Source of the DNA: Yamagishiella unicocca
Lineage: Eukaryota; Chlorophyta; Chlorophyceae; Chlamydomonadales; Volvocaceae
Direction of reading: 5' to 3'
Length of the DNA stretch: 64,000 bases
NCBI GenBank assembly: GCA_003116995.1
Contig: BDSL01000016.1
Span: 1,356,719-1,420,718 of the forward strand
The notes under the pieces: model-generated
Database searches by the model: none
Seen by the model: the letters and a program-made list of their open reading frames with translations, nothing else
What the model was told of the DNA's origin: nothing
Made by a program: the position numbers and the translations under genes
Part shown: piece by piece, positions 1 to 12,700 of the stretch
Position numbering within the stretch: the stretch's first letter is position 1
How the letters are laid out: every line of letters starts with the position of its first letter

Positions 1-155
1 GGCATGCACCTAATGGATTCAGACATATGGCCATTATGCACGCCAACGCGCCGCAACCGGCTCTGCCATTCGGCTGCGCCGTCACACCCGACCCGGACCG
101 GGACCTACACCAGCCCGCTTACGCTTACCTGCGCACCCCCCCCCCGCTGCCGCAG

Positions 156-1667
156 ATCTGCACGCTGGGCCGACGTGTGGCCACCGCGCTGGTCGGCCAG
201 CAGACGTTGGGCGCCTGCCGGGAGCTGGTCAGCTCCGCGGTGGTGGCCACGCTGTATGCATACCGCCGCTACTGCGCCTCGTCGTCGTCGGCTGTGCAGC
301 TCATCCTGCCTGAGGCCCTCAAGCTGCTGCCGCTGTACGCGCTGTCGCTGCTCAAGGGAGCGGGTCTGAAGGTGAGCGGGGGCGCGGTGGAGGAGGGGTC
401 GACGGCGGGCTGCGAAAGACAGCACGTGGCATACTGAGTACCGCGTGCAGCCAACCTTGCAGCACCAATCAGCCTTCCTTCAATCCCGGCCGCTTTCCTA
501 TCCTCGCTGCTGCAGGACAACGTCAAGCCGGACGAGCGCGCCGTGTGGATCACCCGCATGGGCTGCCTGCCGTGCAGTCGGGTGGGGCCGCTGCTCTACC
601 CCCGCCTGCTGCCCATCGCGCGCCTGCTGTCGGAGGCGCGGGAGGACAACGCCACCGCGGCGGACGGCAACACGTTTGAGGGGCTGACGCTCAGCAGCGA
701 GGGCCTCGAGGCGGGCGGCGTGTCGCTGCTGGAGAACGGGTGCGTGGCAGGCAGCTCGTGGGGCCACCCACAAGGGATGGGCGGCGGAGGGGGCGGCAGG
801 GAGCGCTGCTCAGCCCTCCGCTCCATTCGCTGCCGCTCCAGGGCGTGTGCTCAGTCGCGAAACGATTACATTTCCTCGCCCGGCTGCACACACCGGTTAT
901 CCAACCCACTCTGCACGCGCTCCCTTCCGCCTGTGGGCGATCGCCCACGTCTTCGTCCTGTCAATGAATGGCTGTCCCAGCGCGTGCACTGTTGGGACAC
1001 ACGGGAGCATCGCCCATGCGGTATGTGTGCCCCTCGCCTGGCCCTTTGGCTTCCTCACCTCCCGCGCCCTCTGCTCTCCCTCCCTGCAGCTACGAGGCCA
1101 TCTTGTACCTCGACCGCGCCGTGGGCGGCCAGCTGCTCTTCGACCTGCTGGGCGTGGCGTCGTACGACGACCTCACACGTATGCCCAACGTAAGGCTGCG
1201 CCGGCGGTCGACGCGACTGGTCTCTTTGGGGACGGTGCAGAGGGCTGTGATCTACATCCAGAATGCCCAACTAGGCTGGCAGGAGCCGCAGCCCTCACGC
1301 ATTCGGGAAGCGTCGGGAGGAGGCGTCGCGGTCTTGTCCGCCATCACGTAATGCTCGCCGTCCGTTTCCTCACCGCCTGCTTTGAACCATTGAATTAAGT
1401 CCTCTCCCTCCCGCCCCGCCCCCTCCCGCCCCGCAGTCTGTGGCGTTGCTGCCCCGCGACAGCTGGCCCAGCCGCCTGTTGCAGGACCTTCTGACCAAGA
1501 TCCGGCTGCAGCGGTCCTCCTTCATGCGCCTACGCGTCGCCCGCAAGGGCGATCCCGCGGAGAGCGCCTTCTTCAACATGCTGGTGGAGGACCGCTCGAG
1601 CGCCGGGATGAGCTACGTGGAGTACTTGTGCCAGATCCACCGGCTCATCCAAAACAAGATGGGGTAG
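156..1667 (+). CDS. SEC24: SEC24-like COPII coat subunit, C-terminal part (5' partial)
   Basis: SEC24 is the cargo-binding subunit of the COPII inner coat; with SEC23 it packages proteins into vesicles leaving the ER. Four exons are visible: about 156-371, 516-739, 1090-1189 and 1437-1667 (stop TAG 1665-1667), with GT donors, AG acceptors and agreeing phases. Exon 1 matches the SEC24 helical domain (LVSSAVVATLYAYRRYC, then LPEALKLLPLYALSLLKG). Exon 2 gives DERAVWITRMGCLP and LLYPRLLPIARLL. Exons 2-3 join as LLENGYEAILYLDR, the start of the gelsolin-like domain. The last exon ends FFNMLVEDRSS..MSYVEYLCQIHRLIQNKMG, the typical family C-terminus. Bases 1-155 look like the end of the preceding intron, with a C-rich tract before CCGCAG. 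The zinc-finger, trunk and N-terminal regions lie upstream. The family call is firm; the paralogue (SEC24A or B type) cannot be told. Confidence 0.88.
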
Positions 1668-3741
1668 GCGCCGCGGCGCCGAGCCGCAGGACAAGCGAGT
1701 GGCACTGCAAGGCCACGAGAGAGCCATGGTGGAGGTTGGAGCTGTGCCGCCGTGCCGCAGGGCATATGCAGTTCGGGTGCCGGTGCCGCGCTTCGACCAG
1801 GACGACGTGGGTTGGAAGGAATGAAAGGCGGACGGGGCAAGGGTGTGCGTATAGGCTTCCCGCTGCAGCTGCAATGCCGGCGCAAGAGGTGTAGAGTCTG
1901 GGCTGTGGGCTGGCGTGGGGCGTGCTGAGGTCTTTGGGAGGAAGCGCGGGTCTATCGATCCGCTTGTGTCGGGCCGCAGGTGGTCTAGTTCTATCCGCAA
2001 CGGTAACGTGGTTTGGAGATCCCCCGGGGGAAAGGGGACAGGTCCGTGGCCTGTGCATGGCTAGCCGATAGCCCCATCGCGGCACTCCGGGCTGCACATG
2101 TGCGCCTTCCGGGACCCCGCGGCGGTCAGAAAGGTAGCAATGACTTCTTGTATGTCTTGATTGAGCTTATGTGAGTGAGTCATGGCGCGATGTCGGTGAA
2201 TGGCGTGCCTGGAGGCCGCCCTTCGCGGCCGCGGTAGGTTCTTCCGGATGGGCTGCTTCCGCAGCTCCCAGCAAGCGCGGCCGCTTAGGTTGCTTGCGGC
2301 AGGGCACGGGGTTTCCGTGGACGTGCGTGCTCGTCGAGGGTGCCGTCCCGCTGGTGTCGAGATCTTGAGTTGTTACGGGGATGGGAGTCGCTCGTTAGCG
2401 TATTGAATTTGGTCGTGCGGTGTCGTGCTGGTGGCAAAACGACAATACCGGCGCCGAGGTCTTTTGCAGTGCTGTGAGGCGTTGGCGCCACCACAGTGTG
2501 TGACTGGATAAACCTGTGATTGTCGCGAAAAAAAGAACTTCAATCGGGAGGAAAAGGACTGCTGGACTCCTGTAAGCGCCTCAACAGTGCTGGCGGCCTT
2601 GTGGGCAGTGATTCGTGACAGGTTTGAAGGCATTCAGGACAGGATTCGTGACAGTGCCGCCCCTAATACCCGTCATATCCTCGCCCAGCTGCTTCACATC
2701 GGCCGCGTCTGGGATACTTTCTCCCTAGCTTTGTCACGAGGTTCAGTTTATCACAGGGATAGGCTGGGACCCGTTGAGCAAGGTCGGTTCAACATAACAA
2801 CGCCGATCGTCCCAGGTCTTCCACAAGGCACCCACATCCCGAATCATGGCAACATTGAGCCACCCTGATTGCCGGGGGCACTTGCCGGCTGCGTGGGGAA
2901 GCTGCAGGCTGCTCCTGTAGTAGTACCTGTTACAGTGGGCCCCAGACCTGTGTTGCAGGGCGTTGCTGGGCGGTGTACCTCCCATATGCCCCTCGCTCGG
3001 GCAGCCCGGGACGGCCCGGGCATGCTGCACAGAGTGGCTCTCCTCCCTTCGTTCCCTTCTCCATCCTCCTGTCACCCCCCACTGCCACGCCTTGCCCATC
3101 TCAAATGACTGGAACAAGCGTGGCCTCTGGCCTAATGGTAGACAACAGAAGTGGGGAAGGACAAGCAGGTGTTCGCCCGTGATCGCCCAGCTCCCCCCAA
3201 CTTCTCCCCACAAGTTATGCCTAGTGCTGCCATGACGCATGCCAGTCCCGTAAATCGTGAAACCACATCAACATGGGTTGGTCACACTTCGCGTGCACGT
3301 TGACAGCCGAACCTTTTGCTGTTGCCAGATGCAACAGATAAATGTCAAGCCTGCTCTATAAATGCACAAATGCGAGATTGGCGTGTCCGGCCGGATCGGA
3401 TTCGGGATCCATAGTCAATGTTTCAGCCCGTGTCAGGTACCTAATTGGAGCCAGATAGCTGTACTCTCTTAGGCATATCCCGAATAACTATGTTAGATGG
3501 CTGGCTAATATGTTTTTTTATTGACGCTGTTTTTAATTTGATATGTTTGCAATGACTTTCCTTGACTAACTCTTACCAGAACATCTGCAATATTGTCATA
3601 CTGAGCTGGCTTGCCCTCTGACGCTTAATACACGACTTAAAAGTGACAATAACGATCGTGGGCGCCTCATGTCATCACAGCCAGCAAGGAATCCGGACGC
3701 ATCGGGACCGCCATTGTAGATAGGCGACGGAGGCCAACACA
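1668..3741. other. 3'UTR and intergenic region upstream of the giant surface-protein gene
   Basis: The first ~900 bases are probably the SEC24 3'UTR. The rest holds no ORF with similarity or convincing splice structure. From about 3,330 to 3,620 the base composition turns AT-rich, with several T runs, unlike the flanking DNA; this could be the promoter of the gene starting at 3742. I saw no recognisable mobile element here. Confidence 0.4.
2571..2575 (+). terminator. TGTAA poly(A) signal of the SEC24-like gene
   Basis: TGTAA is the usual polyadenylation signal in chlorophycean algae. This copy lies about 900 bases after the SEC24 stop codon, a common 3'UTR length for these genomes. No nearer TGTAA was found on this strand. 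Confidence 0.5.
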
Positions 3742-6700
3742 ATGGACAGCAATAGGCCGTCATGCAGCTCAAGCCCAAATGATCGACTAGCATCACCTGG
3801 CTTCTTGCTGCGACCCCCTGATATGTCAACTTCGACTCGTCATCTGTCGCTAGCAGAGGGGGGCCCTCTTAGCCCTGGACAGATGGACAGCGCGAGGCGT
3901 GCTAGGGTCAGAGTCAGGGCTAGACTGGAGCCTGACGTTATGGCTACGCCGACGAGGAGTTCTGGCCAACGTATCGCGACCAGTGGCTGGCGGCCCCCAT
4001 GGACGCCTCCCGGCACCGGACCGCCACCTCCTAATGCGCTGCCACCTCTCAGTGGGCTGCCACCCCTGAACGGGCTGCCGCCTCTCGGGCCGACACAGCA
4101 GCGTGAGCAAGAGCCCAAGTATATTGCAAACGGCAGCTATCAATCCCGTACATCCGCTGGTGGCATAAGCAGTGCTGGGGGCTGGGAAAGCAGCGCCGGC
4201 GGGGGGCATCAATCCGGGGCATCTTCGGGTGGCGTGAGCGGGGCTGTGTTTGAAGCTGGTCGCCATTGCCACGACTCGTTCAACTCAACGCAAAAGCCGA
4301 GCCAAACGCCGGACTGCTCATACAACACGGCGCAAAAGCCGAGCCCAGTGGCAGAGTACTCGAACGACTCAACCCCGAAGCCTGGCTACATGCCGGATTA
4401 CGCTTACCCTTCCGCACGGAAGTCAGGCGGCATGCCGGATTACCTAAAGGTGTGTCCCTACGCAAAGCCTCGATGATGTTGTTTCGCAGCACCGCCTTGC
4501 TTACGCAGCGCGGCCGGCGGCATGCAATTAACAGCATCACCCTGCGTGCCTTGCAGGTCTTCACGGTGCCAAAGGACGTTCACTTTGAGGTGCGCAGCAG
4601 CGCGGCGCAGTGTACTGGTAGTGGTGACCCGTTCGATGTCGTCACAACCAGGATATGATGATCGCCATAACCTCCCTCATCACCCAATCTTTCACGCACA
4701 TGGCGCAAACAAACACGGGCCTCATCGCTTATGGCCGCAGGAGGACATCATTATCGAGCCGATCATTCAAAGCCTCGGACTCGGCGACAAAGAGATGGAG
4801 CAGCGCATCACCGAGCAGATGGGCAACTTGTACGACTTCTTCAGGCGGCTGTACGACCAGGACCAGGAGGAAATCCGACTCCTCCAGTCCCAGATGGAGC
4901 ATCGTGACATGGAGCTGCGACGATTGCGCAGGACCAAGCTGACGGCGTCGAAGGAGGAGCAGCCGCTCAGCTCGCGCTCACCGGGCAAGTGGAAGCCACA
5001 TCAGGACCAACGGCCCACACCGCGCCCCGAGTCCAAACCTACGTCACCGACGAAGCCACCGAGCAAGCCGGTGGTGTCCCTGTTGGTGCCGCCCGTCATT
5101 AACCCCGTGCGGCCATTCTACAAGTGGGTAATGCATCGCGCGTGCCTTGCGCCTCGCCCAGGAGCCCCCCCGTAGCACCGCCTTGGATTACCGCTTTGGA
5201 GCAGTGGGATGTCAGGCCGCCATGATGAGCCGACTGCCGCGTTGTATCCTCAGCCGTGTTGCTTGCCATGGTGTGTGACCCTTCGGAGGCAAAATGCGAT
5301 TCATGTGGTTGCGTGCGACGCTGCGGCTGCAGGTGGTGGGCCAACGTCAACCACATGTACCGCCACCACACCACGCTGTGGCAGGGCTGCGCCTTCCTGC
5401 TGCTGCTGCTGCTGTCCATCGCGCTGCTGGCAGGCCTGCTGAGCGGCAAATCATCGGACTCCACGACCAAGTCCGCGTACGCCGCTCCCTATGTGCCGTC
5501 AGAGCCCGCAATCTCGGCGCTATGGTCGACGGGCATGGCCTTCACAGTCAACATGTCCGAAGGGGCGTCGACCTTCTTCGCGCTGGTCCCTGCCGTGGCG
5601 CTGCTCACATCGAGCCACGCGCCCACGGCGGCGGATGTGAGGACGCTCCTTCAGGGTCCCACGTTGTCGCCCCTGCAGGGCATGGCGGTGGCGTGCGGCG
5701 AGCGCACCGCGGTGCAGGGCCGGTCCTTTACGTTCGAGGTGGCCGCTGGCAGCACGCCGCAGGGAGCAGGGGCAGCGTCATGCGAGGTGGCCGGCGCGCT
5801 GCCCGGCCGCTGCAGCCTGTGTCCGGACGTGCGGCCTGCCAGCGCGTACGTGCTGCTGGTTGCGTTCGCGGGCAGCGAAGAGCTCTTCCAGATGCCGGTG
5901 AGGACAACCAACGATGGATGCGGAGGGAATGCTGCGGAGGGAATGGGTCTCACGGGCTGGGCTTGGCATACAACAAATAAGGACCAAACTCATAAAGACC
6001 AAGCTCATGTGTTGTTCCAGTAGGGAAGCTTGGACCTTCGCACTAGGGCTTACCGGTCTCATTCCATGACCGCAGGTGACGACCTCGGCCCAATCAGGAA
6101 CCAACGGCGCCGTAGCATCGAGCCCGCCGCCACCAACCTCACCGCCGCCGCCACCACCACCGCCACCACTGGTGTCGCCGCCACCGCCGCCGCCGTTGCA
6201 GCCGGGTGCCTCACCCTCGCCTCCAGCCGCACTCGCGCCTCACTTCAAAAGCGCGCCAACTGCTTCCGCTACCGGCCAAGCCTCCCTTGACATTACCCTC
6301 TCGCTCTCAGCTCCTGGTGTCGTACGTTACCTGGTAATGCACCCAGTGCTATATGCGCAGGCCGGAGGAGTGTACGTGTCGTATGCCGTGGCTGATCCCC
6401 CTGCTGGCCAGATGCTGGCGATGGCCCCGGCACCATTACCGATAGTAGTGGGCGTTGGCGGAGTTGTTGCGGCGGGTAGCATCAACGTCACGCAGCAGGG
6501 CCAGACGTACACACTGCGCGTCGACGGCGACTTGCCCGGCGCCGGCAACGCCGAAGCGGCGTGCTCCTGCGGCACCCTGACGTGCAGCTGCACAGCGCCG
6601 GCGCCGTGCCAGGGTGAGATGTGCAACATCGGGCCGTCGGCGCTGACACCAAGCACCACATACAAGGTATGCAGCACTCGCCGAGGTGCCGCTGGCTTCG

Positions 6701-9700
6701 GCATTCGGCCTTGCCAGGAATAAGAGTAATGCCGGCGGCAAGAGCCATTCGATCTAGCGACAAGCACCGCACAGACGTACTCAACCACAGTCGCCAACAC
6801 GCATGCGCTTGCGTCCCTCGCCTGGCAGGTGTTTGTGGCCGCTAGCTCCGCGGATGGCATGGCCGCCACCAACGGACCAATCTACGCCGGCACAGTCACA
6901 ACAGCCCCTGACACAGCCGGCCCGGCGCTGGCGACCGGCGCCTTCGTCGTACCAGGGACCATCACTCCTAGTGGGTTCTCCCTGAGCGGAGTGCAGCTGG
7001 ACACATCCGGCATCGTCTACGTCATGGTGTCGAAGCCCCTGGCAGGACAGCAGGTTGGAGGAGGCTTGGAATGAGAGCTGCCTTGGCCCTGGTCGTCTGG
7101 GAGGTTAGGGCAGAGCATACCTGCGGAGGGAGAAGCATCATGTATTGCATTCATTGCGTTTTCACGTCGCCGGCGCTGTCGATTTATTATGGCCGCACCT
7201 GGCCCATATCCCCGTGCGTCTTGTAGGGTACTCCCGCGGGCACAGCAACGGCGTTTAAAGAGCAGACCCTCACCCGGCGACGGCTCTTGTCGACGCGTGG
7301 TGGTGAAGGGGACCACGGCCGAGGTCTGCTGCAGTTGGTACCAGGCGTAAACGGCACCACAGCAGGAGCGCTGCCCGTCATGGACCCGGCGCCCGCGGCA
7401 CAGGTGTTTACACCCACGTGCCCTCGCATGGCGACGTGTGATACAGCAAAGGTGAGCGAGAGGGGCCAAACTCCAGTTTTCGGTGCAAGCGAGGCAGCGC
7501 AGGCACGTAAGCGTTACTTGACAAGCTGCGGGCCGTGGGATGGGACCCCAAAGCACGCAAGGCCGATGTGAGGGTCAGCACAGGGCCGTACCCTGCGGAG
7601 CCTCGGGTCGACAACCGGAAAATATGTTTCCGGCCCTTGCCGTCGGCGCTTCGTTGTCGCTTGGGCAGGTGGTGACGGCGTACCTGGACGCTTCCGCGGA
7701 GACGCTGGCGACCCCGGTTCAATGCGCGGTGCTGGCAAGCACTCGAGACGGCCCCAGCGGCCAGGTGCTGAGCGGCCTGGCCAACGACACCTCCTACGTG
7801 GTGCGGGTCATCACGGAAGACGCCGCCAGGTACCTGACCACGCGCCGCGGGCTTGCAAGCGGTTGTATTGCAGTAGGCTTGCGTAGCCGACGGGCTCTGC
7901 AGCACTAGACTTGGTGGCAGGCAATGGGAGGTGATCTGCAGCACCAGATTTGTCGCCGTCTGCCTCTGTCCCACCCCCCGCGGCTGCCTCTGTCCCAACT
8001 CCCGCGGCTGCCTCTGTCCCACCCCCCGCGGCTGCCTCTGTCCCAACTCCCGCGGCTGCCTCTGTCCCACCCCCCGCGGCTGCCTCTGTCCCAACTCCCG
8101 CGGCTGCCTCTGTCCCACCCCCTGCGGCTGCCTCTGTCCCAACTCCCGCGGCTGCCTCTGTCCCAACTCCCGCGGCTGCCTCTGTCCCATCCCCCGCGGC
8201 TGCCTCTGCCCCAACTCCCGCGGCTGCCTCTGTCCCACCCCCCGCGGCTGCCTCTGTCCCACCCCCCGCGGCTGCCTCTGTCCCAACTCCCGCGGCTGCC
8301 GAACAGGAACCAGCGCGTGTACCGCGCGGCGCTGCGCACTGTGGACCAGCGCCCGCCGGACATCACCGCCGTCAGCGTGCAGGCGTCCTTCCGGGCCTTC
8401 AACCTCAGCGTCACGCTGTCGGAGCCGGGATCCCTCGCGGGCTTCCTGTACACCTCGGCGGGCGCGGCCAACCTCACACTGGTGGCGCTGGCCTCGTGGC
8501 CTCCCAGCCCGCAGGTCCGCGAAGCACATGGGCGTTGTTCGGCCAGACCTGTGCTGCCCTCGGTTCGTCGCACTCCTGCCCCTCGGTTCGTCGCACTACT
8601 GCCCCTCGGTTCGTCGCACTCCTGCTTGGTGTTCGCCAAGCGTGTCCAAACCGCGGCAGCTTGCGACGATGCATGGCTGGGAAACCTGCGAGCTGGGTTC
8701 CAGTCTCTCCCATTACGTATGCCTAGCATGCCCTGATAATTTGTCTACAACGTTCTTATGGCCGGGCTGCTGAACGCAGGGGCCCGTTATCCAACAAGCC
8801 ACTGCCGCCACCAGCAGCAGCCCCGGCTCGACGCCGTTAGGCCCCACCACGTACAGCCTGGCCTTCAACGACCCGTCCATCACCGCCAAGACCAACTACA
8901 CAGTCGCGCTCGTGGCTCGCGATCTGCCGGGGAACGTGCAGCCCGCCATGACGATGGTGCCACTGCGCACCGACGACGACGTACCGCCGCTGTGGCTGAC
9001 GGCGGTGGTTGCGCCCGGCGCATTCGATGCCAACTTGACTGTGGTACTCGACGAGCCGTCGGTTGCGCTGTGGTTCTGTCTTTCGGGCAACGTGACGTGT
9101 CCGTCAGCAGCGCAGGTGCGCGGGCTCTAGCTCACTTGGGCCATGTCCTCCGAGGAGGTGAAGAGAGTTGATAAAGGGTGTGGTTGAAGATGGCTCATGA
9201 TGAAGCTATGTACCGCGATTAGCCCCTCGCCTCCATTTATTGGACCAATCCACCCGTCCCAAACAACCCCACAGCTGTTCGCTGCCGTCGACTCACCATC
9301 CGACATCCCCGCCGGGCTCGTTAGCCGCGGCTCTGTCCCTTACGGCGGCTCAGTGCCCGCCACTGCGTTGGTTGGCGGCCTCCGCGATGGGTTGCCGTAC
9401 ACGCTGTGCCTGGTGGCCCAGGACACTTCGTCGCTGCGCAACCGCCAGGCGGCTGCCCGGCGCCTGGTGTTCGCCACACACGACCGCACACCCCCAACCC
9501 TGCTTGTGTCAGTGATATCTGGCACGGACGGCAGCTTCACGTGCGACAGGTGGGGCGTCAGTCCTCCGGAGTCTCCTCGACTGCCATCCCTACCCTGAAC
9601 CGCGTATCGTCCTATGCGTGCTTAGCTAGACCTCCTGTAGCAGCCCTCTGGAATGCGTTCCTTACCGGTATTACTGTCTGGCACGTGCCGCCCGCTTCGC

Positions 9701-12700
9701 CCGCTCGACCAGCGGTCACTCCATGCCCTTGCCACCGCACGACGCAGGTCGACGTTCCTGTGCCGCCTCTCACTCAACGTCTCCCTGAGCGAGGTTGGAA
9801 CGGCCTTCCTGGCGCTGCAAAACACCGACCCGCGAGTCACCACCTTCAACGCGTCCGCCCTCATCGCCATGAACCTCTCTGCCCCCCCGCCCGGCGTCGT
9901 ACGAGCTACCCCGATAGACTTCAGCAGCGCCGGCTCCAGAGACATGCACCTGAGCACCCTCGCCTCGGGCCGCAGCTACAGCCTGGACGTGGCAGCCATG
10001 GACTCAGCCGGCAACGTGCAGCTAGCCATGCAGTCGCTCACAGTCGTCGCACCCGACGTGACGCCGCCTGTTTTCACCCGCTTCTCAGCAGCCAGCAGCG
10101 CAGACATTCTCGCGACCGTCAACGTCAGCCTGAACGAGCCGTGCAGCGTGCGGTGGGTGGTGCTGCCCACCGGAGCCCCGACGCCGTCCGTCACGCAGGT
10201 GGTGGCGGGGAACGCCACCGGCCAGACGCAGGCTGGCGCGGCGGCCTACGCCCCAAACGCCACCGCCGGCGCCGTCACGTGGAACGTCGGAGGGCTTGCC
10301 GCGGGACAGGTGTACGACATTCACATGGTGGCGCGCGACGGCAGCGGCAATCAGCAGGCCAGCGTCACCTCCATTCTGCGCGTGCGCGTCCAAGACTCGG
10401 CACCGCCGGCTCTGATCAGCCTCACCACCTCCATCGCCGCCACCGGCAACCGTCTCATCCTCACCGTCAACTCCACCAAGCCGGGCACGCTCCGCTACAT
10501 GGCCATCCGGGCGGGCGCAACGCCGCCCACCCGGCAGCAGCTGCTGCAGCCGTCAACCTACCCCGCCTCCGCCGCCAACTTCAGCGGCCAGCTGCTGGTG
10601 CCTTCAGCGGCCGCCACAGCTTCGGCGGTCCTTTGCGTGGCGGACGGCGCCTCGTATGAGATGTGGGCGGTGCAGGAGGACCTCGAGGGGACGTACCCGA
10701 ACCGTCTACCCAACTACAGCAATATCACACGGTAAGCAAGGCCTGGCTGGTGCTTCGCTACATCTCCAAACCCCCTGAAAAGTGGAAAGCCACCTTACGC
10801 AAAACATGAGACTGCGCGACGCACCGCCTACAGCCGCCTACGCACTTTTACCCGTCAGCAGCTCCCTGGGCTGAAACGCTGGGCTGCACGCATACCCCCC
10901 ACCGCACCCTCCGCAGGGCGCTACAACTCGCGCAGCCCGACGCCAGCAGCGCCACCTGTTCCCCTGAGGCGCGCATGCGGGCGCTGCTGCTGGAGACCGC
11001 GTTGGCCCAGGGGAGCCACGGCTGGCCGGTGGGCCGCCTGGGCCTGGCGGCCTCCCCGCCCGGCAACGCCTCCGCCTCCTGGGTGCGAGACTACTTGCTG
11101 GTCGGAGGCCTGGGCGGAGCAGTGGGCAGGAGCGGCTCGGTGGTGGCGTCCATGGAGGGCTTGCAGCTGGGGACGCTGGACTTCCAGCCGGCAAGGTGAG
11201 TGGGCAGCGTTGGGAGCCCCGGGTCAGCACCGCAGTGGGCGGGCACCCGCCAGCCACCGGCTCTGGCTTGATGATGTGGTACCCGCTTACCCGCTGCGCT
11301 TGTCGCCTCCCTACAGGCCAGCACCCGCGCAGGTACGAGTCGCGCTGCAGACGCCCACCCTCTACCTGGAGCCAACCGCAGCCGTCGCGTCAACCGACCC
11401 CGGCCGTGTCCTCCGCTTTGCCTTCCAGCTGCTGGACAGCGCATCCCGCCCCACCAGCACCGACGGCCTGCGCGTCTTGCCGAGCGTCACCACCGGCAGT
11501 AACGGCCGATTGGTCCTCAGCGACTGCAGCCCCATCGCAGCGACCGCCTCCGCCAACGGGTCCAGTCCTCTGCTGCCCGCTGGCACAAGCGTCTGCCGTG
11601 TCGAGGTTCCGTCACTGGCATTCCCCGCAGCCGGATCCTCGGTTTCAGCTCTGCTGCAGGTCGACGTATATAACGGGTAGGTGTGTCGGGCGAATGTACC
11701 AGCTTGTGACGTGGCGCAACCGCTGCGCATTTCACGCTGCATAACGACCAACCGCTGGCTGTGGCTTCTTATTTCCTTCCCCGATGCGCATGCATGACGA
11801 GCTAGTTCCTGGGCAAACGCTACCACTCAACACACCCTCTGCCATCCGCAGGAGTGTGGTGCTCGTCACCTCGGCAGTGGTGCAGCTGACCCTGCGCAGC
11901 GCAGCAGCCGCGTCCCCGACGGCCCCGGCCAATGGCGCTGTGCTGCTGGTGGCGCTCCCCACTCGGCCTCTGCGCCCCAGCGAGACCTTCCGTGTCACCC
12001 TTTCCGCCACTGTGGGGAGCCAGCAGGTGCGCGATGCCGCAGCTGACATCAACCAGCGGCAATCCTCCTGCCGGCACAACACCACATTGCCTCTACACCA
12101 ACAACCATCCTGTATCGCCTCGCCTTTTTTCGAGCAGCGAATGCCCCACCCTAACTCCCACCACACCACGGCCCTCCACGCACACTCATCCAAAATTCCA
12201 AATCCCCCAACAGCCCATGACCGGCTTCTCCGTCAAGGTAGTGTACAACGCCTCCCGGATGTCCTTCGTACGGGCGGACAAGTCCGGGCTGTGGTCGGAT
12301 CTAGACGCCGCACCGCTAGCGGACGACAACGGCGGAGTCGGCGCCATGCAGCTGTGGCTCACCGCCATCACCAGGACAGCCGCTGACACCATGTGCGTCC
12401 TTGCATGTTTGTGCGTGTTTGGGTTACATACACAGTAGAGCCCGCTTGCGGCCTGTGTTGCTATCGCGGTCGATATCGTCTGCTTCCAGTCCTCCCTGAC
12501 ACCGCCACAACGCAGCAATCACCTCCGCCGCTGCCGCCGCCGCCGCCTACAGGTACCAGAACCGCACCGTGCCGCTGCTGGACGCCTACTTCCGGCTGAC
12601 TGACACAGTGGGCCCCGACGGCGCTGAGGTGGCCGTGCTGGGCATCAGCAACAGCACCGCAGTGCTGCCCTACGCGCCGGCGGTGCTGTTCCAGGACTTC

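Noticed and set aside
7960..8300. CRISPR-like array
   Set aside because: The repeats are contiguous, with no unique spacers, and the host is a eukaryote. The same holds for the 45-bp and 18-bp arrays.
7905..8773. Four long ORFs on both strands with CLCPTPRG, LPLSQLPR or RGSRGGWD repeats
   Set aside because: Products of the 24-bp intronic minisatellite, which has no stops in any phase.
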